NCBI GenBank assembly: GCA_900766165.1
Contig: CAAFUK010000056.1
Span: forward strand, 1-8,631
Source: an uncultured Collinsella sp.
GTDB taxonomy: Bacteria; Actinomycetota; Coriobacteriia; Coriobacteriales; Coriobacteriaceae
DNA: 8,631 nucleotides
Direction of reading: 5' to 3'
The translations under genes and the position numbers were made by a program. The notes under the pieces are model-generated. The model saw only the letters and a list, made by a program, of their open reading frames with translations, ran no database searches and was not told where the DNA came from. Shown here piece by piece: positions 1 through 4,880 of this stretch; within the stretch, counting starts at the first letter, position 1; each line of letters opens with the position of its first letter.

Positions 1-10
1 CGGGTTTTTT
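1..10 (+). terminator. Tail of an intrinsic terminator cut by the window edge
   Basis: The window opens with CGGG followed by six T residues. This is the usual look of the right stem base and U-tract of a plus-strand intrinsic terminator whose left half lies outside the window. If so, a plus-strand gene ends just to the left and converges on the WYL-like regulator. Only the tail is visible, so the stem cannot be checked. Bases 11-61 hold nothing else that I can support, and I see no clear terminator for the minus-strand regulator there. Confidence 0.35.
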
Positions 11-61
11 AATACAGAATCGGCTGGGCGGTACGGGTAGTAGAATGGGCGGCGGAGGGTC

Positions 62-847
62 TTATGCGGCGGAGGAGGCATCGTCCTCGTCCAGGGCGGC
101 GAAGAGCTTCTTGCCGTCGAGGAGACGTGTGGTGACGTTTCTCATTCGGCCGATCTCTACGGTACGCAACGTGTCATCGGCGCCTCGCGCGTCATAGACC
201 GTTCCCAGCAAATACGAGATGCCGTCTCGTTGCTTGATGGCAAAGGGCCGGAGTGTCATCCGTGCCACTTCGACCTCTCCGCGTGCCGTGACACTCGAAA
301 TATCAAAACTCACCGTGGTTCCGTGGTCGATGGCCTGCTCGATGAGCTCGCAGGCATCGATGCGCTTGACGGGCGTGCGTGTGGCCTTGGTGGATTTGTC
401 GCCCGCGCTTGGAGCAGGCTCGGGTGCATCGAGGTAGCCGCGAACGTCGGCACTCGCCATGGCGACCAGGTGCTGCGCCATGCTCTTTCGAATGGCGATG
501 GGCGTGGAGCGGTTGCGCATGACCATGCCGTGGAGCCGGATGATTTCTTCGTCGGTGAGCGGACGGGTCAAGAGTCGATAGCCCACGCCGCGCTTGTACT
601 CAATTTCGTATCCGGCATGGCGAAGTGCGGAGATGGCGGTGTAGATGCTGCGCCGCGCCGCCGAGATGGGCATGCGGGCGGGGTCGTCGGGATGGGCGAG
701 GCGCCGGATCAACTCATCGGAAAGCATGGCCTTGTCCTCGCCGGTGTTTTCGCTTAATAGTTGCAGGATGCGAACGGCGCGATAGGCTGCCATCGAGGCG
801 GCGCCCCTCGTCGTGGTCTCGTAAGTTTCAACAGCGGTTTCGGTCAT
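62..847 (-). CDS. WYL-like domain transcriptional regulator with N-terminal winged helix
   Basis: A 261-residue probable DNA-binding regulator acting in the cytoplasm. Residues about 20-95 form a helix-turn-helix/winged-helix region: helices around 22-50, a likely recognition helix around 62-78 (SAARRSIYTAISALRHAGYE), and a wing-like GVGYRL at 87-92. A low-complexity linker rich in A, P, K and T covers roughly 140-161. Residues about 162-245 match the pattern of a WYL domain: ELIEQAIDHGTTVSFD, then LRPFAIKQRDGISYLLG, then RTVEIGRMRNV. WYL domains usually sense a ligand, often nucleic acid or a nucleotide. Here the namesake WYL tripeptide is replaced by SYL (about 211-213), so ligand binding may differ. 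I chose the ATG at 845-847 because a GGAAAGGA Shine-Dalgarno lies about 10 bases upstream. A GTG three codons earlier (854-856) is almost on top of that site. The target is unknown. The dyads upstream could be autoregulatory sites. Confidence 0.75.
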   Translation of the reverse strand: MTETAVETYETTTRGAASMAAYRAVRILQLLSENTGEDKAMLSDELIRRLAHPDDPARMPISAARRSIYTAISALRHAGYEIEYKRGVGYRLLTRPLTDEEIIRLHGMVMRNRSTPIAIRKSMAQHLVAMASADVRGYLDAPEPAPSAGDKSTKATRTPVKRIDACELIEQAIDHGTTVSFDISSVTARGEVEVARMTLRPFAIKQRDGISYLLGTVYDARGADDTLRTVEIGRMRNVTTRLLDGKKLFAALDEDDASSAA

Positions 848-907
848 GGCGCCCACGTCCTTTCCGTTTTGGGTGGCGACGGTATGGAGCCTAGGACGCG
901 GGGCTTT

Positions 908-931
908 CCCAGGGGTGCAGGACGCCCTGGG
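908..931. promoter_or_regulatory. Inverted repeat upstream of the WYL-like regulator
   Basis: CCCAGGG (908-914) and CCCTGGG (925-931) form a perfect 7-bp inverted repeat with a 10-base spacer, about 60 bp upstream of the regulator start at 847. The half-sites are 17 bp centre to centre, which could suit a dimeric repressor. Autoregulation is an inference. No convincing -35/-10 pair is visible nearby on the minus strand. Confidence 0.3.
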
Positions 932-964
932 CGGTCGGTAGCCGTCGGCAAGCGGCGGGTCGAG

Positions 965-1027
965 TTTTCAACAGCCCTGCCCAACTGACCAAAAACTTGC
1001 CAAAAGATTGACGGATGCTGTTGAAAA
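965..1027. repeat. Spaced 11-bp inverted repeat flanking 11-bp tandem-like units
   Basis: TTTTCAACAGC (965-975) and GCTGTTGAAAA (1017-1027) are perfect 11-bp inverted repeats separated by 41 bp. Inside lie two adjacent similar 11-mers, CTGACCAAAAA (985-995) and CTTGCCAAAAG (996-1006), matching at 8 of 11 positions. The patch is AT-richer than its surroundings and lies between the regulator and asnS. The right arm overlaps the poly-A that forms the asnS terminator U-tract, so part of the symmetry may be incidental. It may be an operator or promoter region for the regulator. Confidence 0.35.
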
Positions 1028-1055
1028 AAGCGCCCCTCGGCTTGCCGAGAGGCGC
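1024..1055 (-). terminator. Intrinsic terminator of asnS
   Basis: Read on the minus strand, GCGCCTCTCGG, a CAAG tetraloop and CCGAGGGGCGC form an 11-bp stem with one G-U wobble, followed directly by six T residues (1029-1024). It lies 41 bases past the asnS stop codon. This is a textbook rho-independent terminator and separates asnS from the WYL-like regulator downstream. Confidence 0.92.
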
Positions 1056-1096
1056 TGGCGTGATGCGCTGGAACGTGTTTGGTGGCGCTGTGGCGA

Positions 1097-2500
1097 TTAG
1101 AAGTCGGCGTTGCCCACGGTGCGCGGGTGCGGCAGGACGTCGCGGATGTTGCCCACGCCGGTCAGATACATGACCAAGCGCTCGAAGCCCAGACCGTAGC
1201 CGGCGTGCTTGCAGGAACCGTAGCGGCGCAGGTCAAGGTAGTACTTGTACTGCTCGGGATTCATGCCCAGGTCCTTGATGCGGGCCTCGAGCAGATCCAG
1301 GCGCTCCTCGCGCTGGGAGCCGCCGATAATCTCGCCGATACCCGGCACCAGGCAGTCGGCGGCGGCGACGGTCTTGCCGTCCTCGTTCATGCGCATGTAG
1401 AACGCCTTGATCTCGGCCGGGTAGTCGGTTACGAAGGTCGGGCGCTTAAAGTGCTCCTCGGTCAGGAAACGCTCGTGCTCGGTTTGCAGGTCGATGCCCC
1501 AGCTGACGGGGTAATCAAACTGGTGGCCAGCAGCGACTGCCTGCTCCAGGATCTCGACGGCCTCGGTGTAGGTAACGCGGGCAAAGTCGGAGTTGGCGAC
1601 ATGGTCCAGGCGCTCGAGCAGACCCTTGTCCACAAACTTGTTGAGCATATTGAGCTCGTCGGGGCAGGTGGCCATAACGTCCTTAAGGACGTACTTGAGC
1701 ATGGCCTCGGCGTTATCCATGTAGTCGTTAAGGTCGGCAAAGGCCATCTCGGGCTCGATCATCCAAAACTCGGCGGCGTGGCGCGTGGTGTTGGAGTTTT
1801 CGGCGCGGAAGGTGGGGCCAAAGGTGTACACGTCGCCAAAGGCCATGGCAAAGTTCTCGGCATTGAGCTGGCCGGACACGGTAAGGCTCGCGTGCTTGCC
1901 AAAGAAGTCCTGGCTCCAGTCGACCTCGCCGGACTCGGTGAGGGGCGGATTTTTGGGGTCGAGCGTGGTCACGCGGAACATCTCGCCGGCGCCCTCGCAG
2001 TCACTCGTGGTGATGATGGGGGTGTTGACGTAGACAAAGCCCTGCTCCTGGAAGAAGCGGTGGATGGCGGCAGCCGCGACAGAACGGATGCGGAACACGG
2101 CGCGGAACAGGTTGGTGCGCGGGCGCAGGTGCTGCTGGGTGCGCAGGAACTCGACGGTTGCGCGCTTCTTCTGCAGCGGGTAATCCGGGGCGCTGACGCC
2201 CTCGACCTCAATGGAGGTGGCAGAAAGCTCGAAAGGCTGGGGCGCATCGGGGGTCAGCTTGACGGTGCCGGTGCAAATGAGTGCGGCCGAGACGTTTTGA
2301 TGGGCGATCTCGTCGTAGTTGTCGAGTGCCTCGCGGTTCATGACGACCTGCAGGTCGCGGAAGCAGCTGCCGTCGTTGAGCGTAACAAAGCCAAAGTTCT
2401 TCATGTCGCGGATGGACTTGACCCAGCCGGCGACGGTGACGGTCTGGCCGCCAAGCGACTCGGCATCGGCGTAAAGCTGCGCGATTTTGGTGCGGTTCAC
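1097..2500 (-). CDS. asnS: Asparaginyl-tRNA synthetase
   Basis: A 467-residue class IIb aminoacyl-tRNA synthetase that activates asparagine with ATP and charges tRNA-Asn in the cytoplasm. The length matches the bacterial family (about 465). Residues about 17-100 form the OB-fold anticodon-binding domain (VTVAGWVKSIRDMKNFGFV). The catalytic core follows: FFQEQGFVYVNTPIITTSD (149-167), class II motif 2 as FRAENSNTTRHAAEFWMIE (231-249), GIGEIIGGSQREER (387-400), and motif 3 as GYGLGFERL (434-442). It ends in PHPRTVGNADF, like the usual PRTPGNAEF end. The FRAENSNT sequence favours AsnRS over AspRS. I chose the GTG at 2498-2500 because a GGGAGG Shine-Dalgarno precedes it by four bases and MNRTKIAQLY fits family N-termini. 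The ATG at 2510-2512 lies in that Shine-Dalgarno region, and an in-frame extension to 2566 runs into the promoter. It has its own promoter and terminator. Confidence 0.97.
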   Translation of the reverse strand: MNRTKIAQLYADAESLGGQTVTVAGWVKSIRDMKNFGFVTLNDGSCFRDLQVVMNREALDNYDEIAHQNVSAALICTGTVKLTPDAPQPFELSATSIEVEGVSAPDYPLQKKRATVEFLRTQQHLRPRTNLFRAVFRIRSVAAAAIHRFFQEQGFVYVNTPIITTSDCEGAGEMFRVTTLDPKNPPLTESGEVDWSQDFFGKHASLTVSGQLNAENFAMAFGDVYTFGPTFRAENSNTTRHAAEFWMIEPEMAFADLNDYMDNAEAMLKYVLKDVMATCPDELNMLNKFVDKGLLERLDHVANSDFARVTYTEAVEILEQAVAAGHQFDYPVSWGIDLQTEHERFLTEEHFKRPTFVTDYPAEIKAFYMRMNEDGKTVAAADCLVPGIGEIIGGSQREERLDLLEARIKDLGMNPEQYKYYLDLRRYGSCKHAGYGLGFERLVMYLTGVGNIRDVLPHPRTVGNADF

Positions 2501-2546
2501 GTATCCTCCCATAACGGTTGAATGATAGTTATCCATACAGTTCGAT

Positions 2547-2555
2547 ATTCTAGCA
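2547..2555 (-). promoter_or_regulatory. Extended -10 promoter element of asnS
   Basis: On the minus strand TGCTAGAAT is an extended -10 element (TGN followed by TAGAAT, 5 of 6 matches to TATAAT). The -35 region is weak, as is common for extended -10 promoters. Transcription would begin near 2540, giving a leader of about 40 bases before the GTG at 2500. That is far too short for a T-box riboswitch of the kind that controls many Firmicute aminoacyl-tRNA synthetase genes. Confidence 0.5.
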
Positions 2556-2610
2556 GCTCGGCTCATTTGGACTATACGGATAAGGCATTGGCGGGATGGT
2601 TTTTCAAACG

Positions 2611-2643
2611 AAAAGCGCCTGCGGCCAAATGGTCGCGGGCGCT
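2611..2643 (-). terminator. Intrinsic terminator of the PTS IIA gene
   Basis: On the minus strand AGCGCCCGCGACC, loop ATTT and GGCCGCAGGCGCT form a 13-bp stem with two mismatches, running into TTTTCGTTT. It starts 39 bases after the IIA stop codon and lies upstream of the asnS promoter, so the two genes are separate transcripts. Confidence 0.85.
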
Positions 2644-2681
2644 TGACGAGGTGCCTTTTGGCTGTGTGGCGCGGGGCCTGG

Positions 2682-3245
2682 CTACTTGGTCTTGGCTACC
2701 AGCAGCGGGTCGCCCAGCTTGACGAGCGGGTTGCCGCCGATAAGCGTGCCGGACTCGCCGACATGGTCGATGCTCTTAAGACGATCGAGCTCGGAGACGA
2801 TGACGGTCACGATGTCCTCGTGACCGGCGGCCTTGATGGCCTCGCGGTCGAAACTGATGAGCGGCTGGCCTGCCTTGACCGTGTCACCCATCTCGACAAA
2901 GCGGGCAAAACCTTTGCCGTTCATTTCCACGGTGCCCAGGCCAACATGGATGAACACGCGAAGACCGTCCTCGGTGATCATGCCGATGGAGTGGTTGGTG
3001 ACGGTGGTGGCGCCGATGCGGCCGTTGGCGGGCGCATAGATGGTGCCGGTAATGGGCTCGATGCCGTAGCCCTGACCGAGCATACCCGAGGCGATGGTCT
3101 CATCGGGAACCTCATCGAGGTTGACGAGCACGCCGTTGACGGGGGCGTAGATGACGCCTTCGCGGGTGGCGAAGCTTGCTGCGGGCGGAACGGATGCCTC
3201 GCCCGTCGAGGTGAAGGTGGACTTAAGCGAATCGAGCAGACCCAT
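2682..3245 (-). CDS. crr: PTS glucose-type IIA component (EIIA-Glc)
   Basis: A 187-residue cytoplasmic phosphocarrier of the phosphoenolpyruvate sugar phosphotransferase system. It takes phosphate from HPr and passes it to a IIB domain, and in many bacteria it also signals sugar supply. The IIA-Glc fold shows from about residue 31: IYAPVNGVLVNLDEVPDE, GYGIEPITGTIYAPANG, and TNHSIGMITEDGLRVFIHVG. The two active-site histidines are H85 (in NHS) and H100 (in FIHVGLGTV), 15 apart exactly as H75 and H90 in E. coli Crr. H100 is the expected phosphorylation site. It stands alone with no IIB, IIC or HPr gene nearby, so it must serve permeases elsewhere. The ATG at 3243-3245 has GGAGG five bases upstream, and in-frame extension to 3323 has no support. 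The symbol is by family; the sugar is not certain. It is divergent from the esterase gene and has a good promoter. Confidence 0.93.
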   Translation of the reverse strand: MGLLDSLKSTFTSTGEASVPPAASFATREGVIYAPVNGVLVNLDEVPDETIASGMLGQGYGIEPITGTIYAPANGRIGATTVTNHSIGMITEDGLRVFIHVGLGTVEMNGKGFARFVEMGDTVKAGQPLISFDREAIKAAGHEDIVTVIVSELDRLKSIDHVGESGTLIGGNPLVKLGDPLLVAKTK

Positions 3246-3294
3246 AGTTGCCTCCAACGTATCAGGCGCGCATGTTGCACGCGTGTGGTTTGCC

Positions 3295-3317
3295 GGAAAC
3301 GTTTCGTACGTGTTTCC
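3295..3317. promoter_or_regulatory. LacI/CcpA-like palindrome in the IIA gene leader
   Basis: GAAACGTTTC (3296-3305) is a perfect 10-bp palindrome centred on CpG, and a further GTTTCC (3312-3317) makes a second inverted pairing with GGAAAC (3295-3300). CpG-centred AAACGTTT cores are typical of LacI/GalR and CcpA operators, although the full CcpA cre consensus is not met at the edges. It lies downstream of the predicted -10 of the IIA gene, where a bound repressor would block transcription. The protein that binds it is unknown. Confidence 0.45.
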
Positions 3318-3336
3318 CAGCACGGTCAGCGCTCCT

Positions 3337-3365
3337 ATTTTACGCTGTCCAACGATACCTCTGAA
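3337..3365 (-). promoter_or_regulatory. Sigma-70-type promoter of the PTS IIA gene
   Basis: On the minus strand the -35 TTCAGA (3365-3360, 4 of 6 matches) and -10 TAAAAT (3342-3337, 5 of 6) are separated by exactly 17 bp. Transcription would start near 3330, leaving a leader of about 85 bases that contains the LacI-like palindrome. Confidence 0.55.
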
Positions 3366-3376
3366 CAGCGATTTTG

Positions 3377-3386
3377 TGATATATCA
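3377..3386 (+). promoter_or_regulatory. TGATATATCA palindrome with possible extended -10 for the esterase gene
   Basis: TGATATATCA is a perfect 10-bp palindrome in an AT-rich patch. It also contains TG-A-TATATC, a plausible extended -10 on the plus strand that would start the esterase transcript about 100 bases before its ATG. No good -35 is visible. The patch is only 11 bp from the -35 of the divergent IIA promoter, so one bound protein could affect both genes. Promoter use is uncertain. Confidence 0.3.
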
Positions 3387-3448
3387 GTTGAAGGCCAACT
3401 TATTGCGGGGGTGTTTCTGCGCCGCGGGCTCAAGTGGGGTACGCTAAG

Positions 3449-3478
3449 GTGCGAAAAACGAGTGCGCACGAATCGCAC
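3449..3478. promoter_or_regulatory. Nested dyad just upstream of the esterase Shine-Dalgarno
   Basis: The palindrome GTGCGCAC (3462-3469) is flanked by an outer inverted repeat, GTGCG (3449-3453) with CGCAC (3474-3478). The right outer arm touches the GGAGGG Shine-Dalgarno at about 3479-3484. It could be an operator or an mRNA structure. The motif is short and GC-rich, so chance is possible. Confidence 0.25.
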
Positions 3479-3491
3479 GGAGGGAGCACCT

Positions 3492-4391
3492 ATGATTATT
3501 GAGAACCATGCGCTGTGGGGCGAGGAGCCGACCGAGGATTATCCGGCGACGTTTACGTATCTGGGTGCCGAGCCGCTGCCCGACAAGCCCAATGGCCGCC
3601 GCCCCGCGGTGATCATCTGCGGCGGAGGCGGGTTTACGCATATCGCTCCGCACGAGCAGGACCCGGTGGCGTTTGCGTTTTTGGACCGCGGCTACCAGGC
3701 CTTTGTGCTCAACTATGTGACGAGCGCCACGGGCGACGTGAGCTTTCCGCACCCGCAGGCGGACCTCGCCAAGATGGTCGCTACCGTGCGCGCCAACGCC
3801 GACGAGTGGCATGTCGATCCCAAGCGCGTGTGCATCGTGGGTTTCTCGGCGGGCGGCATGATCTGCGCCTCGTTGGCAACGCAGTGGAAGACCGGACCTT
3901 TCGCGGGCCTTGCCGGGGCTCGTCCGGAGGATATTCGTCCCGACGCCGTGGTGCTGGGCTATCCGTTGCTCGACCTTGCCTATGTGCGCGATATGCAGAC
4001 GCGTGACCCGCGCATCGACCTGCGCGTGCCCAAGACGGGTGGCAAGACAGGGCGCGATTTGCTCAACGACTATCTGTCGATGGTGACGGGCGGCGAGGCG
4101 ACCGATGAGCACCTGGCCGACATTTGCCCTACCACGCACGTTTCGCGCCGGATGCCCCCGACCTTTGTGTGGGGCGTTTCGGACGACAAGACGGCGCCGG
4201 TCGCGCAGGTCTACCCGTTTGCGCAGCGCATGGCCGAGGAGGGTGCTGCATGCGAGATGCACGTCTTTGACCAGGGTGGCCACGGCCTTTCGCTCGGCAA
4301 CGCCAATACCGCGGTCGACAACGAGGACAAGCAGGTTTCCGTCCGTCCCTGGATCCGCCTGGCCTTCCGCTTCCTGGAACGCCATATGTAA
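3492..4391 (+). CDS. Alpha/beta-hydrolase, acetyl-esterase/lipase type
   Basis: A 299-residue serine hydrolase, probably a cytoplasmic esterase because no signal peptide is present. It resembles the Aes/acetyl-xylan-esterase group that removes acetyl or other acyl groups from sugars, but its substrate cannot be read from sequence. The oxyanion-hole loop is CGGGGF (43-48). The nucleophile elbow is GFSAGG with S119. The acid is in WGVSDDKTAPV, probably D232, and the histidine is H264 in GGHGLSL, so the full triad is present. The start is the ATG at 3492 with GGAGGG seven bases upstream. The reading frame stays open back to 2643, but that stretch lies antisense to the IIA gene and lacks a start signal. 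It is divergent from the IIA gene, which suggests a carbohydrate role. No terminator follows, so it may be cotranscribed with the small gene 47 bases downstream. Confidence 0.88.
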   Translation: MIIENHALWGEEPTEDYPATFTYLGAEPLPDKPNGRRPAVIICGGGGFTHIAPHEQDPVAFAFLDRGYQAFVLNYVTSATGDVSFPHPQADLAKMVATVRANADEWHVDPKRVCIVGFSAGGMICASLATQWKTGPFAGLAGARPEDIRPDAVVLGYPLLDLAYVRDMQTRDPRIDLRVPKTGGKTGRDLLNDYLSMVTGGEATDEHLADICPTTHVSRRMPPTFVWGVSDDKTAPVAQVYPFAQRMAEEGAACEMHVFDQGGHGLSLGNANTAVDNEDKQVSVRPWIRLAFRFLERHM

Positions 4392-4426
4392 AAGTAGACT
4401 ACTTGCCCGTTTCAAAAAGTCTGCTT
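4392..4426 (+). repeat. Intergenic stem-loop with internal 13-base palindrome
   Basis: AAGTAGACT (4392-4400) pairs with AGTCTGCTT (4418-4426) as a 9-bp RNA stem with one G-U pair and a 17-base loop. The left arm is also part of the near-perfect palindrome AAGTAG-A-CTACTT (4392-4404), so two alternative structures compete. It starts at the esterase stop and ends just before the AGGAGG of the next gene. No T-tract follows, so it is not a standard terminator. It might be an mRNA processing or translational element, or a dispersed repeat. Confidence 0.4.
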
Positions 4427-4438
4427 AGAGGAGGAGCC

Positions 4439-4759
4439 ATGCTTGAGGGTACGTATGTGGTTTTGGCCCAGACGCCGGTGGGGAGCAAGCGCGGCGAGGT
4501 GACGTTTTCACATGGGGTGAACGGCGCGCTCAGGGCAGCACTAAACGTCAGGGGTCTCAATATCGCTCTCTCGGGTGCCCGCGCTGAGTGCGATTTCTTT
4601 GAGCTCTCGGGTACTATCTCCCACGTCTTGATGGGCAAGGCGCCCTTTACATGCACGGGGTCAGTCGAGGGTGATCGACTCACTGCTACCGCGCGGTCGG
4701 GTTCCGTTTCGATCTCGCTGAGCGGTATGCGCAAAGAGCTTTCGGGGCGCACCGCATAA
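4439..4759 (+). CDS. Unrecognised 106-residue beta-rich protein
   Basis: I do not recognise this family. The start is the ATG at 4439, preceded by a strong AGGAGG (4429-4434) four bases away. A TTG 12 codons upstream would add residues encoded by the Shine-Dalgarno and stem-loop and is unlikely. No signal peptide, membrane segment or metal motif is visible, so it is probably cytoplasmic. The composition (many G, S, T, V, L and few charged runs) suggests beta strands. It carries an imperfect internal repeat: VTFSHGVNGALRAALN to IALSGAR (21-48) resembles FTCTGSVEGDRLTATA to ISLSGMR (70-98), sharing G.L.A and I.LSG.R about 50 residues apart, with a third LSG at 56-58. This suggests a duplicated beta-hairpin or small barrel. 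It follows the esterase by 47 bases and precedes feoAB by 121. The codon style matches its neighbours, and the strong Shine-Dalgarno makes it likely to be real. Confidence 0.7.
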   Translation: MLEGTYVVLAQTPVGSKRGEVTFSHGVNGALRAALNVRGLNIALSGARAECDFFELSGTISHVLMGKAPFTCTGSVEGDRLTATARSGSVSISLSGMRKELSGRTA

Positions 4760-4782
4760 AGTTTGCGCAGGTAAACATCGGT

Positions 4783-4817
4783 ATTTGACTTTATAAAATA
4801 GTTCAGAGCGCTATCAT
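4783..4817 (+). promoter_or_regulatory. Probable feoAB promoter region
   Basis: This AT-rich stretch contains TTGACT (4785-4790), TATAAAAT (4792-4799) and TATCAT (4812-4817). The best spaced pair is -35 TTTATA (4790-4795, 4 of 6) with -10 TATCAT (5 of 6) at 16 bp. TTGACT is a better -35 but lies 21 bp from TATCAT. The exact hexamers are therefore uncertain, though the AT-rich context 120 bp before feoAB makes a promoter likely. Confidence 0.4.
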
Positions 4818-4820
4818 TTG

Positions 4821-4868
4821 TCGTTACGAGTTGGTTAGCCACGGTAAACGGTTAACCGCGTCTAACGA
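4821..4868 (+). promoter_or_regulatory. Nested dyads and DtxR-like half-sites in the feoAB leader
   Basis: The outer inverted repeat TCGTTA (4821-4826) with TAACGA (4863-4868) encloses two similar octamers, GGTTAGCC (4833-4840) and GGTTAACC (4850-4857). The second is the core of a perfect 10-bp palindrome, CGGTTAACCG (4849-4858). GGTTAGCC is the core of the DtxR/IdeR iron-box consensus, although the second half of that consensus is not present at the same spacing. The segment lies between the predicted promoter and the Shine-Dalgarno of an iron transporter gene, so iron-dependent repression is likely. The regulator is inferred. Confidence 0.45.
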
Positions 4869-4880
4869 AAGGATGAGCGC

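Noticed and set aside
1079..2521. A 480-codon open frame on the plus strand opposite asnS
   Set aside because: It is antisense to nearly all of a clearly conserved AsnRS gene. Its low-complexity G/V/L/A/H-rich translation is what high-GC codon bias produces in that frame, and I recognise no domain in it.
2501..2566. N-terminal extension of AsnRS by 22 residues
   Set aside because: The extension contains the extended -10 promoter and the Shine-Dalgarno; family length and N-terminus fit the GTG at 2500.
2501..2600. T-box riboswitch upstream of asnS
   Set aside because: The space from the predicted start to GTG is only about 40 bases and no T-box sequence or terminator/antiterminator pair is visible.
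3371..3390. CRP-type site at TGTGATATATC
   Set aside because: Only the left TGTGA half is present; the TCACA half is missing at the required spacing.
2643..3491. A 283-codon N-terminal extension of the esterase frame
   Set aside because: It would cross the IIA gene in antisense and the divergent promoter region. The ATG at 3492 has a good Shine-Dalgarno and matches the expected esterase start.
3444..4415. A 323-codon open frame on the minus strand opposite the esterase
   Set aside because: The sense frame has a full catalytic triad and a good Shine-Dalgarno; the antisense frame has neither motif nor start signal.
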